Of a stretch of DNA of 64,000 bases, positions 49,401 through 60,400 are shown one piece after another; within the stretch, counting starts at the first letter, position 1; the number at the start of each line of letters is the position of its first letter. The DNA is taken from assembly GCA_002633025.1 (NCBI GenBank), contig NMRB01000032.1:890855-954854 (forward strand), written 5' to 3'. The notes under the pieces are model-generated. The model saw nothing but the letters and a program-made list of their open reading frames with translations, searched no databases and was not told where the DNA came from. Origin of the DNA: Notospermus geniculatus (Eukaryota > Nemertea > Pilidiophora > Heteronemertea > Lineidae). The translations under genes were made by a program, and so were the position numbers.

Positions 49401-52400
49401 GCTATTTGACATAGAGGGTTGTGATTTGGTGTGAAGATATATCTAGGCACCCTGCACAAATGCACCAAATTTCAACCCGATCGGACTTCAAATATGGCCG
49501 CCAGGAAGCCATCTTGAAAAATGGACTTTGACCCACATTTTATAAATAGNATATGTTAAACACGTGTTTGATATAAGAATGTCTCCTTTTGATTTACAAT
49601 CACTATCTGTTATGTAAACTGCTTTTTTTGTGGACGAATGCACGCTTATCAGTCTCACTCTCAACATGATTAAAATTGGCTGTATTTTATACATGTTTGT
49701 CCTCTTTCAGTGTCGGCCATGACGGTGCTGGTGGTGGCGCTGCCTGGTACCTCGACAAAGTCGAAATTGACTGTCCATCTTTGGGTCGGCGTTGGTTGTT
49801 CCCATGCGGGCGCTGGCTTGGCAAGGGTATTGATGATGGCCTGTTGGAGCGTGAATTGTTGCCACAAGAGATGGCCACAGAGGAGTATATTCCATGTAAG
49901 TGATGCCTGATTGCTTTGACCTTGAGAGATGTCCTCGACCTTGAGAAATGTCCTTGACCCCAAAAAATGTCTTTGACCATGTGCCTAGGGTGGGCAGTTA
50001 TCAACACCAAGTTATGATTTATCTTTGGATAATCTGAATCTTCTTTACCTATTTTTCCCCAGGTGTGCCGTATGAGATTGTCACCTACACCAGCAACATG
50101 TCTGGTGGGTCAACGGATGCTGACGTCTATATCGTGGTCTACGGTAAAGAAACGGTTACACAGCAGAAGTCACTCTGTGTCAGCAAGCAGGAAAGGAAGA
50201 AATGTTTCAAAAAAGGGAGTGTTGATAAGTTTATTCTTGAGGTAAGTATGCAGTTTTTGGCAAATTTTGTATTCAAGAACACTCTACCATGGAGCAGCAC
50301 CTTTGTGATAAATTTGTGTACAACAAAAGGAGAACTTTTGGAGTGTAGTTTGTCCTTACTTGTGTCAGAATCACGTCTGACCTCATTGGTTTCTTTTTTC
50401 AGTTGGAAGACGTCGGTGAGCCAATTGAGAAAATCCGTATCGGTCATGACGATAGCGGTTTTGCATCCGGATGGCATCTGGATAAAGTGGAGCTGAAGAA
50501 GCTTAAAGCAAAAGGATCGGTAAGTGTGGATGATAGATATTATTGATTAAAATAAAATGAATAGACCAACCCTGTTTTGTGGATTTGTTGGTTTTGTTTG
50601 CAGTCTTGTTTGGAAGTAAAGGTGATTTTTTTTCAATTTTTGTCGCAGTTTTTTCTTTTTATTGGGAAATTCTTGTGTTCATAAGTAAATTTTGCTGTAT
50701 TTCATTGTAAATCCGTAACCCCTTGTCGTTGTGTTGTGGTAAGCCTGGTATCATTTCAAAACATTTTATAATGTCTCTTTGGTTTTATAGGACCGTGCGA
50801 ATGAGGTATGAGAAATATGAGGACAATTTCATTTCATAACCCCAGTTTGCTTTCGTTACCCCTCGATATCACATTTCCTGGTGTACTGATTTAACTGCAT
50901 GCTCCAAATCCCCAAATTGCATATTCCCCAGCTTTGTGTGTGATGAATACGACCTTTTCTCAATGTGGTCAGCTAAGATTTGTCTTGAATCTGGCAAAAG
51001 GCACAAAGGTGCAGGTGCATTTCACTGGAACTCAGGCACTTGCCTCTCATTAACCTTTAACTGAATAAACTCTGCTTAAAACAGTATGCATAATTTCAAG
51101 GCTGACGATGGCCAAAAGGTGTCACATTTGGTTGCTGAGCCAGGGCTGAACGTAACTGCTGATGGCTTTACCACCTGTTAGAGTGATTTGAATCGTATAT
51201 GCCAGTGAAATAAGCATGAATTTTTGTTTGGTGTTTCATGAAATTCCGTCTTGATTCATTGAAATGGCTTGGGTGAAATCCTTTGGGCATAAAACACCAA
51301 ACTTTCTACATGGGTACTCTCACAGCAGAATAGTCTATTGGTGTAAATGCACCACATGTGCAACTTCACTCACAATCTCTTACCAACCAGAAAATGAGAA
51401 CCTGCAAACATTCACAGTGTATGTGTGAAATGTGTTTCATTCTCTTTTTCACTCTTGGTTAGGATTATCCAGGCCGCCATGTTTGTTGTTATTTTCACCC
51501 TTTCGCTGTTGATTAACTAATGCTTTGAATGTTACATCATAGACTCTGTATTTTCAAAGTTCCGATGTCCTGTAATGCGGTGTCCCAATCTTAAGAGCAT
51601 TCCAGTCTCATCATTTTACATAGTATGTAAAAGCAATTTCCATTTCAAACTACAAGCTATCCAGGACGAAAATTATTACTTTTCCTCATTCTTTAGGGAG
51701 CTATGATTTACACCTTCCCATGTGGCCGCTGGTTGGCGCGTAGTGAAGAGGACGGCGCCATAGCCAGGGAGCTGGTCGCTCAGTCGATTGTTGAAGAAAC
51801 AACGAAGAAAGACGGCACTGTGCGGAAGAAGGAGGTGAACAGGAAAGACTCACTAGCAGGTGAGTTGAATTGAATCTGTCGAATTTGTTTTGTGGGATGT
51901 CCTTTCGTTGTTGAATTGATGCTGTGGGAATGCCCCTTAGTTGTTGAATTGGTGCTGTGGAAATGCCCCTTAGTTGTTGAATTGATGCTGTGGGAATGCC
52001 CTTAGTCGTTGAATTGATGTGTGGGTTTGTTCTTCAGTTACTGAATTGGTGCTATCGAATGTCCTTCAACTTTTCAGTCAAGACTTATGAGGTTGAAGTG
52101 TACACGGGTGATGTCAAGGGCGGTGGAACAGACGCAAATGTCTTCTTGACCTTATTCGGGGACAAGGGTGATTCGGGCGAAAGAAAGCTCTTGAAATCAG
52201 AAACTCACATGGATAAATTTGAAAGAAACCAAATGGACAAGTTCAAATTCGAAGCTGTTGATCTTGGTAAACTCTACAAGGTCAAGATCCGACATGACAA
52301 CTCAATGTTGAATCCGTCCTGGTTTTTGGATCGCGTGGAAGTTCATGATATGAAGGAACGTGAGACGTCAGTGTTTCACTGTGAGAGGTGGCTGGCCAAA

Positions 52401-54244
52401 AATAAGGATGATGGGAAGATTGAGAGGTCTGTTTATGTCAAGGTAAGAGCGTGTAGTCGACAGCTGTTTGATTTGTCAAATGGNGTTGGCCAGGGACAAG
52501 GGCGACGGGAAGACGACAAGAGTGTTTGCTGTGGAAGATGGAGAAAGCACGATGACAACATATAAACCAAGTATGAGTATACTTCAGTGTATTTTCAATG
52601 CACAGGTTCAAACATGCATTCCACATTTCGTGCTTCCTCGGTTGATGGCCAGTATCCACATGGTTTTTATCTTTGGTTCTGTCACAGAATTTTCTGGCAT
52701 GACATCTCGTACACGTAGACCTAGAATGATTATAGTACATGTACTTCAGTATTATCTTGACATCACACATTCAAACTTTGCTTGCATTTCACATTTCATG
52801 CTTCCTGAATTGTTTGGCCAACAGCCACACTGTTTATTTAACAATTTTCATGTGTTAACTTATAAAATTGGAGAAATTTCTGCAGTTTGATTTGATTTCT
52901 GAGGAAAGGGAAGTTTTTTACATCTCATTTTATTGCCTTCTTTTCAGAGGGATTGAAATTCAGGGGTTGGTTCCATTTGTTAGTTTATCTTAACAGTTTT
53001 AAGTGGTACAGTTTTAGTATTCAGTGTCACTATATAATTGTTTCAATTGTTTCAAATGTTTCTGATGCTTTTATTGTTGGCATTGCCCTGAGAATTCATA
53101 CCCAAGACAAAGATCAGAAAACGAAGTGTACATCTACATGATTGTGCATTAGAGAAGTGTTTTAGGTGTTCAGTAATCTACATGTACCGGTATATCATCG
53201 TTGCTTGGTGCAAACCTGAAATTTGCTGAATTTACATGCTTCTCATATGTGTTAAGTAGAAGTGTTTTTGCTGTTGTACAGTATCAAAATCAGGGGGGCG
53301 TATGGTTGACTGGAATACCAGCCAAACTCGACATTACTGTGTGATTGATAGTACAGAATGATGCCATTACCATAATTGACCGTGCCTCCCTGATCTTGAG
53401 TTCTTTTTAAATGTATGATTGGAAGGAAGTGTGTGAGTCTGTATTCTTGTTCCTATGATAGAGGTGGTTCTGTTTTGGTTTGAGCCTTTGCTCTTGGAGG
53501 CTGGCCCATTACAGTCCCGATAAAGTGGATTCAGCTGATAATCCCAATTCGGAATCCCAGTTTCGCAGGTAGCCTCTTTGGTTGATCAGGACAAGTTCTC
53601 ATATCCATTTTGTGATGACTGCTCATAAAAAAGGGGGCATCGCCCACACTAATGACCTTCAACTACCCGCAACAACTGAATCCTGGCCCCTATTGGTAAA
53701 AATCTGTTTGAAAATTTGAAAAAGTGCCCAACATTTCTGTGAATATTACAAGATTTTACTTCTTTTTGCAGAGATTCCCTATGAGCTGACCGTCATCACG
53801 GGTGATGTGCATGGATCTGGGACGGATGCTCAAATTACCATCACTGTTTTCGGAATGAATGGAACAAGTGGTGAGATCAATGTTGACAAAGGGGAACACA
53901 GGTTTGAACGAGGGAAAACAGATCTCATTAAGGTAGGTTTTTAGATGGAAAAAGTGTTCTAGTCTTGATAGAAAAGTTTTTTATTTGAATTATTTTGCTA
54001 AAACAAAATAACATCTGCTTCTAGCTTGAAATTGACGACATTGCCCCATTGAAGAAGATCAGAATTGGTCACAATGGGAAGGGTAGTCGGCCAGATTGGT
54101 TTCTTGAGAAGGCAACGCTACGTAATATGAACACCGGAGATCTGACCGTCTTCAACTGCAACAAGTGGTTTAGTAAGAACAAAGAGGATAATGTGTTGGT
54201 GAGAGATATCCCGGCGATGATCAGAGGCGTGGAACAGGTTAAGA
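35332..54244 (+). CDS. LOXHD1: LOXHD1 orthologue, multi-PLAT-domain protein (35 exons seen; 3' end missing)
   Basis: LOXHD1 is a cytoplasmic protein made almost wholly of PLAT beta-sandwich domains; in vertebrates it sits along stereocilia of hair cells and is needed for hearing (DFNB77). Here exon after exon encodes the PLAT signatures [13 protein letters not shown], FERGxxDxF, IRIGHDxxGxxxGWxLD and CxRWLAxxEDDGxIxREL. I count parts of 14 PLAT domains after a 100-residue Ser/Pro/Arg N-terminal region. From what I recall of the vertebrate protein, PLAT 2 to 14 here match its domains 1 to 13 one to one, including a charged insert in PLAT 8 and the NMNTGDLT string in PLAT 14; PLAT 1 seems extra. 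Gaps at 42891 and 52484 remove coding sequence, and the last exon ends with a splice donor, so further PLAT domains lie in the gap at 54305. Exons are listed in the sub-entries. Confidence 0.95.
37676..39185. repeat. dispersed repeat with GTCC/GTCGTC tract and a 145-bp tandem array, in a LOXHD1 intron
   Basis: The element opens with AGCTCACTGGGGTGAGCT, a perfect short palindrome, then a (CGTCGTC/CGTCC)n tract to about 37770. From about 38150 to 39090 a unit containing ATGGCCGCCAGGTGGCGTAA repeats at an exact 145-base spacing (start marks 38171, 38316, 38461, 38606, 38751, 38896, 39041); the middle copies are nearly identical. The element shares a conserved block (CCTACTTTTCAAGGTCACAG) with the repeat at 48989. 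Confidence 0.9.
39221..42523 (+). CDS. LOXHD1: LOXHD1 exons 7-13: PLAT 2 to 4
   Basis: Exons 39221-39416, 39652-39836 (PLAT 2); 40917-41061, 41183-41285, 41542-41674 (PLAT 3); 41989-42242, 42388-42523 (PLAT 4). All phases join in frame. PLAT 2 reads [19 protein letters not shown] and ends [17 protein letters not shown] 3 [24 protein letters not shown] 4 is divergent at the calcium-loop-like signature ([15 protein letters not shown]), as I recall also for its vertebrate counterpart. The n at 40037 falls in an intron and costs no coding sequence. Confidence 0.93.
42616..46947 (+). CDS. LOXHD1: LOXHD1 exons 14-21: PLAT 5 to 8, with a gap and a charged insert
   Basis: Exons 42616-42878 (PLAT 5, first two thirds), 43391-43622 (PLAT 6, last half), 43841-44034 and 45534-45726 (PLAT 7), 45944-46104, 46324-46410, 46552-46687 and 46783-46947 (PLAT 8). 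The end of PLAT 5 and the beginning of PLAT 6, about 90-100 residues, are missing at the n at 42891. Exon 46552-46687 inserts a basic then acidic segment ([26 protein letters not shown]) into the second half of PLAT 8. Confidence 0.92.
44651..44689 (+). pseudogene. possible relic or alternative PLAT exon in the LOXHD1 PLAT 7 intron
   Basis: Between the two exons of PLAT 7, an acceptor-like TAACTAACAG is followed by 39 in-frame bases encoding [13 protein letters not shown] and a donor-like GTAGGC. The peptide resembles the start of the exon at 45534 (IEKLRIGHD). It lacks the expected continuation (GWFLD). It may be a decayed duplicate exon or a minor alternative; chance is possible for so short a piece. 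Confidence 0.25.
47089..51859 (+). CDS. LOXHD1: LOXHD1 exons 22-31: PLAT 9 to 11
   Basis: Exons 47089-47240, 47354-47487, 47641-47792 (PLAT 9); 47947-48051, 48294-48402, 49711-49895 (PLAT 10); 50063-50241, 50403-50519, 50791-50805, 51697-51859 (PLAT 11). PLAT 9 starts [21 protein letters not shown] and PLAT 10 [25 protein letters not shown] 11 ([21 protein letters not shown]) has the Cys-rich [11 protein letters not shown] loop. The n at 49550 is within an intron repeat and costs no exon. Confidence 0.93.
48989..49549. repeat. second copy of the AGCTCACC/GTCGTC dispersed repeat, in a LOXHD1 intron
   Basis: Starts AGCTCACCTCTGTGGAGGTG, a palindromic head, then CGTCGTCCGTCGTC repeats, CTGTAGGGGGCG, and the block GACCTACTTTTCAAGGTCAC and AGAGGTCAAAGTTCGA shared with 38020-38060. 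It has only one copy of the ATGGCCGCCAGG unit. The n at 49550 marks its right edge. Confidence 0.85.
50791..50805 (+). CDS. LOXHD1: 15-base LOXHD1 microexon
   Basis: TTGGTTTTATAG precedes GACCGTGCGAATGAG, followed by GTATGAG. It encodes DRANE in phase 0 between the flanking phase-0 exons (…KAKGS and GAMIYTFPC…), so it can be included or skipped without changing frame. A loop of similar length stands at this place in the vertebrate protein as I recall it, which supports inclusion. Confidence 0.6.
52078..54244 (+). CDS. LOXHD1: LOXHD1 exons 32-35: PLAT 12, end of PLAT 13, PLAT 14
   Basis: Exon 52078-52442 encodes a whole PLAT domain on its own ([20 protein letters not shown] to [12 protein letters not shown]). 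The n at 52484 directly abuts coding sequence 52485-52570 ([19 protein letters not shown]), the last third of PLAT 13; its first two thirds are lost in the gap. Exons 53772-53932 and 54025-54244 form PLAT 14. The final exon ends A|GTGAGT (phase 1) with no stop, so the gene continues into the gap at 54305. Confidence 0.92.
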
Positions 54245-54748
54245 GTGAGTAAAATTTACTGTCGTGATTCTTGAACATCTTGCATGAGTTGGCCTACCCA
54301 TGACNTGATAGGCTCTTTCTTGTTGATAGTCTACCATTCGAACGAAATATTCAGTCATCACAAAAAAACTCGTGCAACTTAACAGCATGAGTCCCACCTT
54401 GGAAAAAATGATTAGGCTTGAAGAGAACGGTTATACTTACCGTTCGGATCTGAATAAATGGAAAATTAAATGCCTTTATAATGCAGTTTCTACGTTTTAT
54501 AAGTGTATTTTTATTCTCCATCAAGGACTACATGAATACCACCAGAAATACATAACACCAATATTTTTGGAGCTTTGCGGTGTGTCATAAATCGACAAAT
54601 CTATGTATATCAGCAAAATTTTGTTTTTAGAATCCAGTAACTTCGGTTTCACTTATGAAACCTCTGATTTAAACAACATGTCCATGCACACTTTGCTCGT
54701 CGATTAAAACATTGGTGCGTACAAATTAGGGTAATTGTTGCTTTTCAC

Positions 54749-55790
54749 CCGAGGCCCATCAGGGTCTTCGGGGTATTGTCATCACGCTGGCGTCTGTCTG
54801 TCTGGCGTCGTCGTCCGTCGTCGTCGTCTGGCGTCGTCGGCGTCACGCAAAAACAACGTGAACACTCTAACTTGAGATAGACTCGGGACCCAGTCGTTGT
54901 GTCGCTCCGGCCGCCGCGCTCTACACTCCACAAACGACTGGGAAAGCAAGCTGCAAAATCAGCGGCTGGGTACCGACGACCACAACGCCCATCTCGACGA
55001 ATGAAATTGCCCGAAAGCAATCTACTAGGGAAAATCTGGCACACATACATTTGATTGGTTGTTATCATGGTTATTTGTGTGGATGATGTAATTTAGCAGA
55101 TCCTCTCGCCCGTCCAGAAACTTTTCGAAGTCACTAGCAGGATATCAATAAATCCGTAAGTACTGCTTATCGCACACAGCATCGAACTTTAGGTACCAGG
55201 ATACCGTCCTTGACCTCGAAGAAAGTTCCGATAATCAGCTGATTTGGCGTCTCGCAACGAGTAGCCGACGGCCGTTCAAGACGCAGTTTCTGATTGGCTG
55301 ACTCATTTATATCCGTTGTTGTTGTCGGTACCCTAGCCGCTGATTTTGCAGCTTGCTTTCCCAGTCGTTTGTGGAGTGTAGCGCGGCGGCCGGAGCGACA
55401 CAACGACTGGGTCCCGAGTCTAACTTGGTCAACGACGTCAACGCTCTAACTTGAGAATGCTTTGGAATTTTCGTCTCACATTTTGTATGTTGATACCTCA
55501 TGACAAGACGCTTCTCGCTATTGAAAATCGACCGGATCTGATTCCTACTTTGGCCACCAGGGGGCACATAGTGAAATGACAAAATTTGCGATTACTCCTA
55601 AACTAGTCATCGAAACTTCATGAAATTTTTATGGTGGGTGTATCCAGTCAGGGTACACAACATATCAGACGGGTTTTGGATTACACCTACATTTCAAGCT
55701 GACAGAGGTCAAAAGCTGAAATCTGATTGGTCAACGACGTGAACGCTCTAACTTGAGAATGCTCCAGGTAACAAATTAATGTACAACTAC
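54749..55790. repeat. third related repeat, split by a foldback element
   Basis: Begins GAGGCCCATCAGGGTCTTCG, then CTGTCTGTCTGG and GTCGTC tracts; after the inserted element it continues with CCTACTTTGGCCACCAGGGG and ACAGAGGTCAAAAGCTGA. It lies between the end of the visible LOXHD1 sequence and GEN1. Confidence 0.8.
54880..55420. mobile_element. 541-bp MITE with about 107-bp arms and TA target duplication
   Basis: Left end GACTCGGGACCCAGTCG and right end CGACTGGGTCCCGAGTC are exact complements, and pairing extends with few differences through CGGCTGGGTACCGACGAC. TA flanks both ends (54878-54879 and 55421-55422). TA duplication suggests a Tc1/mariner-type mechanism. No transposase frame. Confidence 0.85.
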
Positions 55791-57205
55791 TTCATTTCAG
55801 CTTCATTACAGGGTAGGCCCTATACCACTTCCCATATCTTCTTTCTGTAAAACACACATGCCGAGGGGTTACGCCCGCAACAGCGTGGCTATTTTTTGCT
55901 ATTGTTTACCTGTATGTCGTATCATAATATATATGTACTAATTGCTGCCAGGTGCATTGCATTGATATTACATTACTTTGAATTAGATACATGTACACAA
56001 AAGTAATTTATAAAAAAATATGCTATTCTACCACGCTTACACCACCACGAGAAGTTATGACAGTTTGTAAAACATACTTACACGTAAAGGTTATTGTAAC
56101 TATCGGTGGAAAAGAAAAACAGAGCATTTCTTTGTCATAATCAAAACCTTGTAAATTTTAATAAAACTGACTTGTTTGCCATTTCGGAGTGCTTCCTATT
56201 GCATTCTGTGTAGTACTACTGCTACTACTACTACTACTACTACTACTCTGATAAGCTATCTCTGGATTTGCAGAAACGTGTATGAATATATCATAGATTT
56301 CTATTGGGCATAATACATCATGCAAATCACTTTCATTTACGTTTTCTTTATCACCATTCTAATGTATAAAACTAAAAGTTGCAATTTTATTGCATGGAAT
56401 GAAGTGTCATCAATGTCAACTTACATGATCCTTGTCCATACGTCCCAACCGATGATCCTAACGAACAAATGCATTACACAAGGTTGAGAAAAACAGACAA
56501 TAATACTTCACTGCTCTGAGGTGAATAAACGAGTGGATGGAAAATCATTCCCGACGAGAAAACTAACTCAATTCAAACAACAACAAAAAAATCTCAATTC
56601 AAACAGTTATTATAGCTCCACCTTATTTTATGATGCAAAATAGTGGGCCCTTGGTTATTTGATACTTACATGTACATGTATATAAAATATAAAACTCATT
56701 GAACATAAGTAGAGTACTTCCAAGTTAAAAGGAAGTCATATTTTTTAGTTTCTATTTTTAATTTCTAAAAATATCATATTCAGGTTGTTTGGTATTCACA
56801 AAAAAGTTAAAAACACCTGACATACCTTGGCTGCCAGATTGCGCTAAGAACAAAGAAATCATCATTTGTAACACAAGTACATAGAACACCAGGAGTGTGC
56901 TTTCATCATCATCGTCGTCGTTGAAGTTTGGATCATCCTGTTGGCTCACTTATAATACCATTTTTATTATGACAAATATTGTGCCCATAAAGTTCATGTT
57001 TAAAAACGACTTGTTGTTTGGGTTTTCATCATTAATTTCATCTTGAACCTCTGAGAATATTAGGTTATAGCGCCCTACATATATTCTAGTTGTTTTGGAT
57101 TTACAACAGGGTAATAATAGAACTGACGTTCCAGTTTGAAAAAGCATCTTGGTGTTTTAGTTTTACTTTTATTCGCCAGAATTCAGGCTGTTGCGAATAT
57201 TTAAT
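55791..57205. other. gene-free stretch between LOXHD1 and GEN1
   Basis: AT-rich DNA with a (CTA)n microsatellite at 56215-56247. An acidic, then hydrophobic minus-strand frame at about 56949-56825 arises from a run of ATC/GTC triplets and begins at GTG directly after a stop; I do not accept it as a gene. Confidence 0.4.
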
Positions 57206-57300
57206 TATGGTTTCCGATCTCTGAGATCGGAAACCATGTTGTGTTTGGTCATGGTGTCTGTCTGTCTGTCTGTCTGTTCAGTGTGTCACACCCTGTATCT
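57206..57300. repeat. dispersed repeat head: GGTTTCCGATC palindrome and TGTC tract
   Basis: GGTTTCCGATCTCTGAGATC continues into its complement (GATCGGAAACC), followed by a (TCTG)n run. The same head, diverged (GGTTTCCGATCACTAAGATC), occurs at about 2023 and 2865. Confidence 0.65.
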
Positions 57301-57408
57301 TTATTCCTGCAACAGCTACAGAGCTAGAAATGTGATCTACCCCAGGTCATGAGGTAACATGACCTGAGCTACAAGATGGAGTGAAAATTTCAGGTTCCGA
57401 TACCTGGT

Positions 57409-60400
57409 TCATGGTGAAATTGATACATGTATATCAAAGGTTGAGATTACATCTGGAGTTGTATCACAAACTGGTGCACAGCTGACAACAGATGTATCGA
57501 ACATCAAATCATCCTCTTGATTATGACTGGCTATCTGCAGATCATGGCTGCCTCTCATCAGCAGATGATTATCTGATCCAGCAGTATTGTTGTGGGACAG
57601 GCACTCATGACAAGAAACTTGATCATCCTCCACACAGGGAGGACTCACCCATCCCAGAGAATCACCACGAACACCAGACAAGGATCCACAGTTGTCTGTG
57701 ATTTTATCTTCATTCACACAGGATCTGACACCTTGATCAACAAATGGAGTAATCACTTGCCCTAGAGCGTCACTGTTATGTTGAGGAGAGGAACTCGGAT
57801 TCCTCACCTCTGGACCTTTTTTACTATCAACAATTGGCTCCTGTTGGAAGACCTGAGGAGTCACTGAGTCCTGTTTGATGACCTGAGGAGTCATTGGGTC
57901 CTGTTTGATGACCTGAGGAGTCACTGGGTTATGTTTGATGACCTGAGGAGTCACTGAGTCCTGTTTGATGACCTGAGGAGTCATTGGGTCCTGTTTGATG
58001 ACCTGAGGAGTCACTGGGTTATGTTTGATGACCTGGGGAGTCACTGAGTCCTGTTTGATGACCTGAGGAGTCACTAAGTCCTGTTCGATGGCCTGAGGAG
58101 TCACTGTGTTTTGTTTGGTGCCCTGAGGAGTAACTAAGTCCTGTTCAATGACCTGATGTGTCACCGAATTGTCGTGACTCCTCTTTATGATCACATCATG
58201 AGTATGGAATGTTGACACATGAGCACTTGACCTGGACACCAGGTCTAGTTTAAAACAATCATTTTCACAACTGACTTGAAGCCTTGGCTCTACAGTTCCC
58301 TTTGGCAAAGATTCCTCACACACTAGCGCTTGGAAAGAATCATGGGGCGTTTTCATGTCCACAGTTCCTGAGTTCCACTCCCCATTCGAAGTCTTACTCT
58401 GGAACAAGTTACCGGTAGAACCTACAACATCCATCGGATCTTGATACAGTCGCGAGTCTGAAAGAAGTGACAAATCTCCACAACCCTCATAACCTTCAAA
58501 GCTGCGGCAAGATCTTTCTTTGAAATTTACACTCCGTTCATGAAACTTGGGCTCATATGACTCGCAGAGACTTTCAACAGTTTGCTGGTCAAGGTCAGGT
58601 AGTGCATCAAGCAATTTGATGCCTCCAGTAAGAAATGAATCTGTCACACTTCCATAACTAATATCAGATTTTATCCCATGCTTTTCTCTCTGAAGGCCAT
58701 CACTTGCCAGGATGAGTGATGAATCATTAACACTGTAATCGGAGTCATTCTGCCAGTCTCCTTTCCTGCCTGTCCAATCTATCCCTGGAGAACTGCTCAC
58801 ACTTGTTTGATGTTGCACAGCGAAGGGTTTTTCTTGTGAAGTACAAGCATCATCCTTGAACTCATTGGAATCATCAAAGGCCCTCACTGATTGTGTCTGC
58901 GTTGTTTGTTCCGTTTCTGTCTGCGGTTTCTGAGTGTCTGTAACGGTGGATTGTAGCCGAAGCCTTCGTAGACGAGTCATGAGGTCAGCTGGTTCATCAT
59001 CATTTGCCTGACAATCTTCAGACATGTCTGAGTCAGTGTCACTGCATGTCTTGCTGCTTAAACGTGACAATCCAGTGTTGCCAAAAGATGCCCAGACCAG
59101 TGGCTGTCTGTGACCCTGCGATCTGAAGTCCACTGATCCCTTTTCAGACCCTTTTTCAGGAGATGCAGCCTCGCCTTGGCCACTTGCTGAATCCTTAATG
59201 GACAAATTGGCCATTTTCAGGTCATCAACCATATCATCTGTTATTACTTCGACAGAATTTTTGTCATCTGAACATTTTTTCTTTGCATTTCGTTTCTTTT
59301 TCTCTCCCTTCATTGGTCTTCTCATCTCTTCTTCAAAAGCTGACACCAAATGAGGGTAGCAATCAGTGAACATTTCCTTTTCTTCAAATGTTGTGTAGAA
59401 TTCTGGAGGGTTCTCAAGATCTGCATCACACTCTGAAAGGGGAAAACAAGAACTTAAATTGATCGCTTTGTATGTGATCTTACGTACAATTACCACAGGA
59501 GATGACTGTATACTGCTGTATGGATGATTAAACCTCTTTTATTGTCACGTTTCAATTGACCTCCAAGAGCATCCTTCAAGGAATGACTTGACTCAATAAT
59601 TACCTAATCTTTCCCATTGCACCTCAAAACATGGAACAAACTGTCGAACTCGAGCTTTTGCAATGCTGAAAATGTAATGTGACAACTTTGAAACGAATAG
59701 GTCAGTACAACCAATCTGTTACAATCAGCGTCTACGTAGAAATGAAAGTGGCTCTCAATTCACTACTATGATATCATGTGGGGTAAAATCGCATATTAGA
59801 TGTTCTTGTCATAATACATGTACCAGTAGTAACTGAATAGTAATACGAATTAAGGCGATTTTTCATGCGAGTTGGTTCTCAACAGGTATTAAGTTACATG
59901 TACCACCCATTATTGGTTTCCTAGTGGCTTCTGTTAAGACTGATGAGAAAACTTGCCCATTGTGTCCGTTAGTTGAGTTGCACGTAGAGAGCCAACCCAT
60001 GCAAGAAAACTCGAACAAGGAGCAGTGCCCTTAGGAAAACCTACCGAAGTGGCTTTGGCTCTGGTTGATGCTGTGGATTCTTGACACTTGTCCTCATATC
60101 GTGCAGTGTGAGCAGAGGAATAATCTTCTCATTAGTGTACGAGGCGGGCCATTCCATCTTCTCATTGAATTCCTGAAAGTATTAATTCATTTGAAGACAA
60201 GACTTCAAAAGTAAACAATTTCCATGATCAAAGTGAGATCCAGAGAGTGGTTAAGGTCACAGCTTAGATCCAGGATGCATGAAGATCTGACGACGAGTTC
60301 TTGGAATTGTTCTGAACTCACCAGTATAGTTACAATACTTACATAGAGCTTGTCAATCTGAGGCTTTTTCCAAGTCAAAGACTTCTTCGGACATTTATCC

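Noticed and set aside
56758-56949. Small acidic membrane protein on the minus strand
   Set aside because: Its start is GTG immediately after a TAA, and the acidic run comes from ATC/GTC triplets; the donor-like GTATGT alone is not enough.
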